Shown here: in pieces, positions 1-6,231 of the stretch
Position numbering within the stretch: position 1 is the stretch's first letter
How the letters are laid out: each line of letters opens with the position of its first letter
Notes under the pieces: model-generated
Told to the model about the DNA's origin: nothing
Database searches by the model: none
Seen by the model: only the letters and a program-made list of their open reading frames with translations
DNA from: an uncultured Eubacteriaceae bacterium
GTDB taxonomy: Bacteria > Bacillota > Clostridia > Eubacteriales > Eubacteriaceae
Assembly (NCBI GenBank): GCA_947625585.1
Contig: CANQOZ010000069.1
Location: forward strand, 1-6,401
Direction of reading: 5' to 3'
DNA length: 6,401 nucleotides
Made by a program: the position numbers and the translations under genes

Positions 1-27
1 ATGCGGTGAAAGTCGCACGTACGGTGT
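1..27 (+). other. Group II intron domain V (catalytic hairpin, 5' strand cut off)
   Basis: Domain V is the metal-binding catalytic core of the ribozyme. Bases 2-7 pair with 12-17 (TGCGGT with GTCGCA, including two G-U wobbles) around a GAAA tetraloop at 8-11. A two-base CG bulge at 18-19 follows, and TACGG at 20-24 forms the 3' strand of the lower stem. The opposite strand, normally beginning with GAGCCGT and including the catalytic AGC-type triad, lies just before base 1. The tetraloop and the two-base bulge are hallmark domain V features. Confidence 0.85.
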
Positions 28-29
28 GG

Positions 30-74
30 ATCGGGGGAAAAGCTGGAGATAATTTCAAAAGTTTACCTATCGAT
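30..74 (+). other. Group II intron domain VI with branch-point A69
   Basis: Domain VI supplies the 2'-OH that attacks the 5' splice site. ATCG at 30-33 pairs with CGAT at 71-74, G34 with T70, GGG at 35-37 with CCT at 66-68, and AAA at 38-40 with TTT at 62-64. A69 is left bulged and A65 is also unpaired. A69 lies seven bases before the last intron base (76), the usual branch-point spacing. A small apical hairpin (46-49 with 53-56) caps the stem. I folded this by eye and did not calculate energies. Confidence 0.75.
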
Positions 75-76
75 AT

Positions 77-1917
77 AAATTTCTGATGGACTTGCTAGGA
101 ATACTTTTGCAGGAAAAATTAATGGTGAAACCGTTGATATTAGAACACCAATTGAAGAAGATGCAGAGGTCGAACTTTTAAATTTTGACACTCCAGAAGG
201 TAAACATGCGTTTTGGCATTCTGGTAGCCATTTAATGGGACAAGCTATTAAGAGATTATGGCCAGAAGCACAACTCACAATAGGACCAGCTGTTGAAAAT
301 GGTTTCTATTATGACATTGACTTAGATAAAAAATTAACTCCGGAAGATTTGGAAACAATCGAACAAGAAATGAAAAAAATTGTTAAAGAAGCTCCTCCAA
401 TCGTCCGATATGAACTTTCTAGAGAAGAAGCTCTTGACTGGGCTGAAAGAGAAGGGGAAACCTATAAAACTGAATTAATAGAAAATTTACCTGAAGATGA
501 AGTTATATCTTTTTATGGTCAAGGTGGTTGGAGTGACTTATGTGCTGGACCACATATTGTTAATCCAAAACAAATTAAAGCATTTAAATTAACAAGTATT
601 GCTGGTGCTTACTGGCATGCTGATGCAAATAATAAAATGCTTCAGAGAGTTTACGGAATTGCTTTTCCTCAAAAGAAACAACTTCGTGAATATCTTGAAA
701 TGATGGAAGAAGCTAAGAAAAGAGATCATAGAAAGTTAGGAAAAGAACTTGATTTGTTCTCACTACATGAAGAAGGACCAGGATTTCCATTTTTCCATCC
801 AAAAGGAGTTATCATCCGTAATGAACTTGAAAGCTTTTGGAGAGACGAACATATTAAAAATGGTTATCAAGAAGTTCAAACTCCGATGATATTGTCTTCG
901 GACTTATGGCATCAATCTGGACATTATGATCATTATAAAGAAAATATGTACTTTACTAAAATTGATGACCAGGATTTTGCTGTTAAACCTATGAATTGTC
1001 CTGGTGGAATGATTATGTATAATACTCAAAATCGTTCTTATCGTGATCTACCATTAAGGTTAGGTGAATTAGGTAAAGTTCATCGTCATGAATTATCAGG
1101 TGCTTTACATGGTTTGTTTAGAGTAAGATGTTTTACTCAAGATGATGCCCACATTTTTATGACTCCTGATCAAATGAGGGATGAAATAGAAAATGTTATT
1201 AAACTAGCTGATAAATTCTATAAAATGTTTGGTTTTGAATACCATGTTGAACTTTCAACAAGACCTGAAGATTCAATGGGAGATGACGAATCATGGGAAA
1301 GAGCGACAAACGCTCTAATTGATGCCTTAGATGATATGGGAATTGATTATATCGTCAATCCAGGTGATGGGGCTTTCTATGGTCCAAAAATTGACTTTCA
1401 TTTAAAGGATTCTATTGGTAGAACTTGGCAATGTGGAACTATCCAACTAGATTTTCAATTACCTGAAAGATTTGACTTATCTTATGTTGGAGCTGATAAC
1501 CAACGTCATAGACCTGTAGTTATTCATAGAGTTGTTTATGGTTCAATTGAAAGATTCTTAGGAATTCTCTTAGAACATTTTGCTGGAAAATTACCATTAT
1601 GGTTGTCTCCAGTTCAAGTAGACTTAATTCCTGTAGCTGATAGACATAAGGAATTTGTTGAAGAAATAAAAGAAAAGCTCATGGATAATGGAATTCGGGT
1701 TGAAGTTGATGACCGTGATGAAAAGATAGGTTACCGTATTCGTGAAGGTCAAGTTAATAAAATCCCATATATGCTCGTAATTGGAGATAAGGAAATGGAA
1801 ACTGGAGATTTCCAGGTCAGAAATAGGGATACGAATAAACAAACTTCTTATCAACTTGATGAATTTATTGATTTACTCAAAGATCAAATAAAAAATAAGT
1901 CAATGAAATTAAAATAA
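77..1917 (+). CDS. thrS: Threonyl-tRNA synthetase, 3' exon (intron-split gene, 5' part outside window)
   Basis: ThrS is the cytoplasmic class II synthetase that charges tRNA-Thr with threonine and hydrolyses mischarged Ser-tRNA-Thr. About 612 codons are visible, against roughly 640 for the family; by comparison with E. coli ThrS about 26 N-terminal codons are missing. Codons from 79 read ISDGLARN..AGKINGE, the second half of the TGS domain. The editing domain has HSGSH (217-231) and CAGPH (541-555), matching its HxxxH and CxxxH motifs. The catalytic core has the three zinc ligands Cys (997, in MNCPGG), His (1150, in DDAHIF) and His (1525, in VIHRVVYGS), plus the motif 2 region RHELSGALHG. The anticodon-binding domain starts near 1600. 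No ATG, GTG or TTG lies in frame between the intron and the ATG at 235, and starting there would lose TGS and the HSGSH editing motif. The frame is otherwise intact, so the gene is probably functional after splicing. Any T-box leader would be upstream. Confidence 0.95.
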
Positions 1918-1946
1918 TTGCAAAATTTTCAATGCTGTTTTATAAT
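1918..1946 (+). promoter_or_regulatory. Promoter of the infC-rpmI-rplT operon
   Basis: A TTGCAA -35 box (1918-1923) and a perfect TATAAT -10 box (1941-1946) are separated by exactly 17 bases, a near-consensus housekeeping-sigma promoter. The -35 begins at the base after the thrS stop codon. Transcription would start near 1953, just ahead of the regulatory leader. No separate terminator lies between thrS and this promoter, so thrS transcripts may also run into the leader. Confidence 0.8.
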
Positions 1947-1952
1947 TGTTTC

Positions 1953-2049
1953 GTTATTTAAGTAGAAGATTCCGCTTCTCACCTATACTGGTTAATGCTG
2001 GTGGGTTTTATTTAGTAATTCCAACAGGCGGATTCTGCCTGTTTTTTTT
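1953..2049 (+). promoter_or_regulatory. L20-type attenuator leader of infC-rpmI-rplT
   Basis: This leader matches the Bacillota L20 leader, in which free ribosomal protein L20 binds its own mRNA and promotes premature termination (shown in Bacillus subtilis). Two exclusive folds are visible. An antiterminator pairs 1967-1977 with 2026-2036 in 10 of 11 positions, including one G-U and one U-U mismatch. It removes most of the 5' arm of the intrinsic terminator at 2023-2043. A local hairpin, 1964-1968 with 1975-1979, competes with the antiterminator and would free the terminator. The segment between them (about 1980-2006, CACCTATACTGG to GGTGGGT) can form the inner structure expected to carry the L20 site. 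Folding was by eye; the L20 assignment rests on resemblance and on the rplT gene downstream. Confidence 0.85.
2023..2049 (+). terminator. Attenuator terminator of the L20 leader
   Basis: AACAGGC (2023-2029) pairs perfectly with GCCTGTT (2037-2043) around a seven-base loop, and a run of T extends from 2042 to 2049. It lies inside the leader and upstream of infC, so it acts as a conditional terminator. It may also end thrS read-through transcripts. Confidence 0.85.
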
Positions 2050-2062
2050 ATATTATTAATTT

Positions 2063-2067
2063 GGAGG
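2063..2067 (+). promoter_or_regulatory. Ribosome binding site that fixes the infC AUA start
   Basis: GGAGG (2063-2067) is a strong Shine-Dalgarno sequence eight bases before ATA at 2076. It lies downstream of the only conventional in-frame candidate, TTG at 2061, and overlaps its last base, so it cannot serve that codon. It therefore supports initiation at ATA. Confidence 0.75.
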
Positions 2068-2075
2068 TAAGGAAA

Positions 2076-2597
2076 ATAGCAAAAAGATTACGTCACGAAG
2101 TAAATAATCAAATCCGAGATCGTGAAATTAGAGTAATTGGACCAGATGGAAATATGTTAGGAATCATGAATCGTAATGAAGCTTTAAGAGAAGCTTATGA
2201 TAATGATTTGGATTTAGTTAAAATTTCGCCAAATGCAAAACCACCTGTCTGTAAAATTTTAAATTACTCAAAGTTTAAATACGAAGAATCAAGAAAACGT
2301 AAGGAAGCTAAGAAGAATCAGAAGACGGTTCAACTGAAGGAAATTCGTATGTCTGTACGTGTTGAAGAACATGATATTGATGTTAAAGCGAGAAATTGTA
2401 TTAAATTCCTAAAACAGGGAAACCGGGTTAAAGTTTCTGTTAGATTCAGAGGAAGAGAAATGGCTTATACCGATCGAGGAAAAGACGTTCTTAATGATTT
2501 TGCTAGGCGAGTTTCGGAGTATGGAACTGTTGATAGGAAGCCAAAGCTCGAAGGTAGAAGTATGAGTATTTTCTTAACTCCTAAAAAACCTACTTAA
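2076..2597 (+). CDS. infC: Translation initiation factor IF-3
   Basis: IF-3 binds the 30S subunit, prevents premature 50S joining and checks the start codon and initiator tRNA. The 173-residue product has the usual IF-3 length. The N-terminal domain includes VNNQIRDREIRVIGPDG and the conserved NAKPPVCKILNYSKFKYE stretch. A lysine-rich linker follows (ESRKRKEAKKNQ), then the C-terminal 30S-binding domain with LKEIRMSVRVEEHD and VRFRGREMAY. I place the start at ATA (2076), because the GGAGG site sits eight bases before it. A TTG at 2061 would add five residues but has no upstream ribosome binding site. infC genes elsewhere start at AUU, AUC or AUA so that IF-3 can repress its own translation, and the same is inferred here. 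It is the first gene of the L20-controlled operon, 17 bases ahead of rpmI. Confidence 0.95.
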   Translation: MAKRLRHEVNNQIRDREIRVIGPDGNMLGIMNRNEALREAYDNDLDLVKISPNAKPPVCKILNYSKFKYEESRKRKEAKKNQKTVQLKEIRMSVRVEEHDIDVKARNCIKFLKQGNRVKVSVRFRGREMAYTDRGKDVLNDFARRVSEYGTVDRKPKLEGRSMSIFLTPKKPT

Positions 2598-2614
2598 TAG
2601 AAAGAGGGACAACT

Positions 2615-2815
2615 ATGCCAAAAATTAAAACACGCAGAGCTGCTGCAAAACGTTTTAAAATTAAAAAATCTGGAAAAATAAAACGTGCAAAAGCTTATAA
2701 AAGTCATATCTTAAATAATGAGTCTAAAAGACCTAAACGTAAAAGAAATTTAAGAAAATCAACTTATGCAGATGATGCAAATAAAAAAGCAATTAAAAGG
2801 ATGTTAGCTAAATAG
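2615..2815 (+). CDS. rpmI: 50S ribosomal protein L35 (bL35)
   Basis: L35 is a small basic protein that binds 23S rRNA in the large subunit. The 66-residue product has the family's normal length, its conserved opening MPKIKTRRAAAKRF and a strongly Lys/Arg-rich composition throughout. ATG at 2615 follows a GAGG ribosome binding site (2604-2607) at seven bases. The gene lies between infC and rplT in the usual order. Its TAG stop (2813-2815) overlaps the ribosome binding site of rplT, which suggests coupled translation of the two ribosomal proteins. It is presumably regulated with the operon through the L20 leader. Confidence 0.97.
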   Translation: MPKIKTRRAAAKRFKIKKSGKIKRAKAYKSHILNNESKRPKRKRNLRKSTYADDANKKAIKRMLAK

Positions 2816-2825
2816 GAGGTCCATT

Positions 2826-3182
2826 ATGCCAAGAATTAAAAAAGGTAAAGCAGCGCAAGCAAGACATAAAAAGGTTCTTCAACAAGCTAAAGGTTATTAT
2901 GGAGCAAAAAGTAAGTTATATCGTTCAGCTAATGAAGCTGTTATGAGAGCTATGCGTTCTTCTTATCGTGGACGTAAAGAAAAGAAGAGAAACTTTAGAC
3001 GTTTATGGATAACAAGAATTAATGCTGGAGCTCGTCAATATGGAATAACTTATTCAAAATTTATGCATGGATTGAAATTAGCTGGTGTGGAAATTGATCG
3101 TAAAATGTTAGCTGATTTGGCCATGAATGAACCTAAAGCATTTAAAAAACTAGTAGAAATAAGCAAATCTCAAATTGCTTAA
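2826..3182 (+). CDS. rplT: 50S ribosomal protein L20 (bL20), operon autoregulator
   Basis: L20 binds 23S rRNA early in 50S assembly and, when in excess, represses its own operon through the leader. The 118-residue product matches the family length. It starts MPRIKKGKAAQARHKKVLQQAKGYYGAKSK, has a very basic extended N-terminal arm, and then the globular C-terminal domain (NAGARQYGITYSKFMHGLKLAGVEIDRKMLADLA), the part known to carry rRNA and leader recognition. ATG at 2826 is five bases after the ideal site AGGAGGT (2814-2820). It is the last gene of the unit, and a terminator begins six bases after its stop. Confidence 0.97.
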   Translation: MPRIKKGKAAQARHKKVLQQAKGYYGAKSKLYRSANEAVMRAMRSSYRGRKEKKRNFRRLWITRINAGARQYGITYSKFMHGLKLAGVEIDRKMLADLAMNEPKAFKKLVEISKSQIA

Positions 3183-3187
3183 ATAAC

Positions 3188-3213
3188 AGGCACTTGATGA
3201 AGTGTCTTTTTTT
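3188..3213 (+). terminator. Rho-independent terminator of infC-rpmI-rplT
   Basis: AGGCACTT (3188-3195) pairs with AAGTGTCT (3200-3207), eight pairs with one G-U, around a GATG tetraloop. Seven T residues follow (3207-3213). It separates the ribosomal protein operon from the potassium transport operon. Confidence 0.9.
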
Positions 3214-3245
3214 ATGCCTGAATTTCGTTTTGTTTTAAAACCTAG

Positions 3246-3254
3246 TGTTATAAT
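3246..3254 (+). promoter_or_regulatory. Extended -10 promoter for ktrB-ktrA-trmH
   Basis: TG at 3246-3247, one base, then TATAAT at 3249-3254 makes a consensus extended -10 element. No good -35 box sits at the proper distance (only TTTCGT-like sequence at 3223-3228), which is tolerable for an extended -10 promoter. Transcription would begin near 3261, leaving a leader of about 23 bases with no room for a riboswitch. Confidence 0.7.
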
Positions 3255-3283
3255 ATTTTTAATTTAAATAGGACTTAAAATTA

Positions 3284-4687
3284 ATGTATCAGGTTAGAAA
3301 ATTCCTAGCTAAATTTAATTTAAAGAAAATATCCGGTGGTCAAATGATCGTATTTGGCTTCCTTCTAATAGTATTTACTGGAGCACTTATTCTAACATTA
3401 CCTATTTGTAGTCAAAATAGAGTTTGGACTCCATTTATTGATGCTTTATTTACTTCAACGTCAGCTGTTTGTGTTACAGGTTTAATAGTTGTACCTACAG
3501 GAACCTATTGGAGTCTTTTAGGTCAAATAGTCATTATGCTTTTAATCCAAATAGGTGGATTAGGATTTATGACTTATATGACTCTTTTATTTGTTGCTAC
3601 CGGAAGAAGAATAACAATACACGATCGACTACTAATCCAGTCTTCTATTAATTCTGACCATATTACTGGTATTGTAAGGTTTGTCAGAAGAATTGCATGG
3701 TATGTTTTTGTTATTGAATGTGTTGGAGCATTCTGTTTATGGATAGTTTTCGGTCCTCAATATGGTATAGGGCTTGGATTATATTATGGAATTTTCCATT
3801 CAATTTCAATGTATTGTAATGCTGGCTTTGATTTAATGGCTGCACAAGGACAAAGTAGTTTTATGAGCTATGTAAACAATACTTGGGTTACTTTAGTTCT
3901 AAGTCTCTTAATTATAATTGGTGGTTTGGGTTTTTCTGTTTATATTAACTTACAGGATTATTTTCTAGATAAATATAAACGTAATAAAAGACCACATTTA
4001 GTAGTTCATACTAAAGCAGTCCTAATAACAACTGGAATTCTCTTATTAGGTGGAACAATTTTATTTCTACTATTTGAATTTAATAATCCTGACACTTTAG
4101 GAAATCTACCCTGGTATGGTAAGTTAAACGCCGCCTTCTTCCAAGCTACTACACCTAGAACTGCGGGGGCAAATACAATAGATCAAGCTAAACTAACACA
4201 GCCTTCTCTCTTTTTAACTGATGTATTAATGTTTATTGGTGCTTCACCTGGATCAACCGGAGGTGGATTAAAAACAACGACAATCTTTGTTCTGTTCATG
4301 ACAGTTTGGTCTGTATTATCAGGAGATAGGGAAGTAAATGTTATGAAACGTAGAATCCCTTTTGAAACAATAAAAAGAGCTATGGTAATTTTCTTTATAG
4401 CTATTATTTACCTGACTTTCAGCTTCTTTTTATTAATGCTCTTTGAGCCTGATTTAACTCCAGAAAGTTTATTATTTGAACTCCTATCTGCTTATAATAC
4501 TGTTGGATTGTCGACAGGAATTACTTCATTATTATGTAACTGGAGCAAAATTGTTTTAATTGCTAGTATGTTTATTGGTCGTGTTGGATTATTAACTATA
4601 GTCTATTTACTATCTGATACTGAAAGAAAGAGTAGAATGAATAAAGGAAATTACAAATTACCAAAAACTAGTATATTATTAGGTTAA
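3284..4687 (+). CDS. ktrB: Potassium uptake channel subunit KtrB (TrkH/KtrB family)
   Basis: KtrB is the membrane pore of the Ktr potassium uptake system, a dimer gated by a cytoplasmic KtrA ring. The 467 residues are hydrophobic and show the fourfold membrane-pore-membrane plan of the superfamily. The filter segments are TSAVCVTGL (59-67), YCNAGFDL (177-184), TTPRTAGANT (289-298) and AYNTVGLSTGIT (403-414), each with its conserved glycine (66, 181, 295, 408). GASPGSTGGGLKTTT (319-333) is the flexible intramembrane loop that gates the pore in this family. The N-terminus is short, favouring KtrB over the longer TrkH. ATG at 3284 follows a weak AGGA site (3270-3273) at ten bases. ktrA begins 23 bases downstream, as expected for a two-component system. 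Confidence 0.93.
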   Translation: MYQVRKFLAKFNLKKISGGQMIVFGFLLIVFTGALILTLPICSQNRVWTPFIDALFTSTSAVCVTGLIVVPTGTYWSLLGQIVIMLLIQIGGLGFMTYMTLLFVATGRRITIHDRLLIQSSINSDHITGIVRFVRRIAWYVFVIECVGAFCLWIVFGPQYGIGLGLYYGIFHSISMYCNAGFDLMAAQGQSSFMSYVNNTWVTLVLSLLIIIGGLGFSVYINLQDYFLDKYKRNKRPHLVVHTKAVLITTGILLLGGTILFLLFEFNNPDTLGNLPWYGKLNAAFFQATTPRTAGANTIDQAKLTQPSLFLTDVLMFIGASPGSTGGGLKTTTIFVLFMTVWSVLSGDREVNVMKRRIPFETIKRAMVIFFIAIIYLTFSFFLLMLFEPDLTPESLLFELLSAYNTVGLSTGITSLLCNWSKIVLIASMFIGRVGLLTIVYLLSDTERKSRMNKGNYKLPKTSILLG

Positions 4688-4710
4688 TTTCCTTAAATTA
4701 AATATAAAAA

Positions 4711-5379
4711 ATGAAATCAAAACAATTTGGTATTTTGGGGTTAGGTCATTTTGGAGAAGCCTTAGCATTAGAATTAACGAACTTAGGGGCTGACGTTATC
4801 GTTATTGATAAGAGTGAAGAAAGAATCCAGAATATTGCAAACGAAGTAACTTATGCTGTTCAAGCTGACGTTGCAGACCTTAATGCCTTACAATCTATTG
4901 GACTAAAAAATGTTGATACTGCAGTTATTAGTATTACATCCGATATTAACGCAAACTTAATGGCTATTATTAACTGTCAACAACTAGAAATTCCTCAAAT
5001 TTGTTCAAAGGTCAATAATGCAGAGCATACAAAAGTTCTAGAACATTTAGGAGTTAATGAAATATTTAATCCAGAAGAAGAAATGGGGAAAACAATTGCC
5101 CAACGACTATATAATGGTAGTTTCCTGCATGCTTTAACACTTGACTCTAATTATTCTATAGTCGAAGTTAATGCTCTAAAAGCTTGGCAGTCTAAGAGAT
5201 TAAATGAACTTGATCTAAGATCGCGTTTTGGGATTACAGTTGTAGCAATTGTTCATGATAACCAAACAAATATTGCTCCTGCTCCAAATGATATTATTTA
5301 TCCAGGTTCTAAATTAATCGTGTTGGGAGAAAATTCTGCTATAGATAATATTAAAAAGATGTCTTTGGATGGAAAATGA
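4711..5379 (+). CDS. ktrA: Potassium uptake regulatory subunit KtrA (RCK/TrkA family)
   Basis: KtrA forms a cytoplasmic octameric ring that opens or closes KtrB according to bound ATP or ADP. The 222-residue product has the single-unit layout: an RCK_N Rossmann domain (about 4-125), then an RCK_C domain (about 138-217). The nucleotide loop is GLGHFG (10-15), and an acidic residue at the end of the second strand (Asp33 in VIVIDKSEE) would contact the ribose. RCK_C of KtrA proteins in other Bacillota binds cyclic di-AMP; that role is inferred here, not seen. No Shine-Dalgarno sequence precedes ATG at 4711; the 23-base gap is almost pure A/T. An in-frame TAA six bases upstream and the normal offset to the glycine loop nevertheless make this the right start. 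The stop overlaps the next gene by four bases. Confidence 0.93.
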   Translation: MKSKQFGILGLGHFGEALALELTNLGADVIVIDKSEERIQNIANEVTYAVQADVADLNALQSIGLKNVDTAVISITSDINANLMAIINCQQLEIPQICSKVNNAEHTKVLEHLGVNEIFNPEEEMGKTIAQRLYNGSFLHALTLDSNYSIVEVNALKAWQSKRLNELDLRSRFGITVVAIVHDNQTNIAPAPNDIIYPGSKLIVLGENSAIDNIKKMSLDGK

Positions 5380-6128
5380 TTAATTCTAGAAATAATCTTG
5401 AAATTATTGAAGTTTCAAAATTAAAGCAGAAAAAGCATAGAGATTTAACTGGGAATTACTTAATTGAAGGTATTAAGCTAGTTAAAGAAGCTTTAAATAA
5501 TAACGCTGATATCCTAAAGATCTATTTAATTCCTTCAATATTAAAAAAAATTGAAATTCCAGCATCAATAAAAATAGTCGAAGTTAATGAAAAAGTTCTA
5601 AATAAAATAAGTAGCCAGAAAAATCCTGAAGGAATTGTGGCTGTAGTTAAAAAGAATGATGTCCTTCCTAATCGGTCAAGTAAGATTTTAGTTTTAGATA
5701 ATATTCAGAATCCTGGTAATTTGGGAACTATTATAAGAACTGCAGATGCAGCGGGATTTGATAGTGTCTACTGCTCATCTAATTGTGTAGACTTATACAA
5801 TGACAAAACAATTAGAGCTACAATGGGCTCGCTCTTTCATATACCCGTATTAATAAATCAAGATTTATCTATTGTTTTAAAGGATTTAAAGAATAAGTCT
5901 TTTGAAGTTATAGCAACAGTTTTAGATGGGGAAGACTTATATTTAAATAGAGTAATCGTACCTGAAAAATTAGCTTTGCTATTTGGAAATGAATCTCACG
6001 GAATAAGAAATGATCTTTTGGATTATTGTACAAAAAAGATAAAGTTACCCATTTTCGGAAAAGCTGAATCTCTAAACGTTTCAGTGGCAGCTGGTATTTT
6101 CATGTATGCTTATTCCGATCAAAAATGA
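5376..6128 (+). CDS. TrmH/SpoU-family RNA 2'-O-ribose methyltransferase
   Basis: This is a SPOUT-class enzyme that transfers a methyl group from S-adenosylmethionine to a ribose 2'-OH in rRNA or tRNA. The 250-residue product has an N-terminal substrate-binding domain (KHRDLTGNYLIEG at 20-32) and a trefoil-knot catalytic domain with all three motifs. Motif 1 is NPGNLGTIIRTADAAGFD (112-129, Asn112 and Arg121). Motif 2 is LLFGNESHGI (201-210, Glu206). Motif 3 is ESLNVSVAAGIF (231-242, Asn234). The layout resembles Bacillus YsgA and the rRNA methylases RlmB and TsnR, but the target nucleotide cannot be read from sequence, so no symbol is given. ATG at 5376 overlaps the ktrA TGA as ATGA, implying translational coupling; a weak GGATGGA precedes it. 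It has no evident functional link to potassium transport. In several Bacillota such a gene lies next to pheS. Confidence 0.9.
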   Translation: MINSRNNLEIIEVSKLKQKKHRDLTGNYLIEGIKLVKEALNNNADILKIYLIPSILKKIEIPASIKIVEVNEKVLNKISSQKNPEGIVAVVKKNDVLPNRSSKILVLDNIQNPGNLGTIIRTADAAGFDSVYCSSNCVDLYNDKTIRATMGSLFHIPVLINQDLSIVLKDLKNKSFEVIATVLDGEDLYLNRVIVPEKLALLFGNESHGIRNDLLDYCTKKIKLPIFGKAESLNVSVAAGIFMYAYSDQK

Positions 6129-6184
6129 TTTAAACAGATTAATTAAAGCTTTATTAGATATAATCATAATTTTGGAATAAAATG

Positions 6185-6231
6185 TCCTAACAGGAAAATA
6201 AACTAATAATGATGACCTGTTAGGATTTTTT
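6185..6231 (+). terminator. Strong terminator after the ktrB-ktrA-methyltransferase operon
   Basis: TCCTAACAGG (6185-6194) and CCTGTTAGGA (6216-6225) form a perfect ten-base-pair stem, with a possible extra G-U pair at its base. A run of T follows (6226-6231). The 21-base A/T-rich loop is long for an intrinsic terminator. Confidence 0.85.

Larger units (their letters stand above)
1..76 (+). mobile_element. Group II intron, 3' end (partial, truncated by the window edge)
   Basis: This is the 3' terminus of a group II intron, a ribozyme retroelement that splices itself from RNA by a lariat pathway. The sequence shows the distal part of domain V, a domain VI stem with a bulged adenosine at 69, and a terminal AT (75-76) matching the family's conserved AY 3' end. 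Conserved thrS codons start immediately downstream with no usable start codon, which independently fixes the boundary near 76/77. Domains I-IV, and any reverse transcriptase/maturase gene in domain IV, would lie upstream and are not visible. The frame supports the boundary: bases 76-78 would read as an in-frame TAA if base 76 stayed in the mRNA. The intron class cannot be assigned from so little sequence. Identification is confident; the exact 3' splice site is a frame-supported inference. Confidence 0.9.

Noticed and set aside
63..278. Minus-strand open frame of 71 codons across the intron-exon junction
   Set aside because: It lies opposite conserved TGS and editing-domain codons of thrS, has low-complexity Ser-rich content and shows no family resemblance.
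1624..1854. Minus-strand open frame of 76 codons inside thrS
   Set aside because: It is antisense to the conserved anticodon-binding domain and is rich in Ile/Phe/Asn, as expected from A/T-rich antisense.
235..1917. thrS as a complete gene starting at ATG 235
   Set aside because: Conserved TGS and HxxxH editing residues are encoded in the same frame from 79 to 234, so 235 is an internal methionine.
2061..2075. TTG at 2061 as the infC start
   Set aside because: There is no ribosome binding site upstream, and the strong GGAGG lies at and after this codon, correctly spaced for ATA at 2076.
3469..3651. Plus-strand open frame of 60 codons inside ktrB
   Set aside because: It is an out-of-frame shadow of the conserved first pore and second membrane segments of KtrB, with no ribosome binding site.
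6159..6231. Small RNA from TATAAT at 6159-6164 ending at the 6231 terminator
   Set aside because: There is no -35 box at a usable distance and no extended -10 TG, and the hairpin is explained as the operon terminator.
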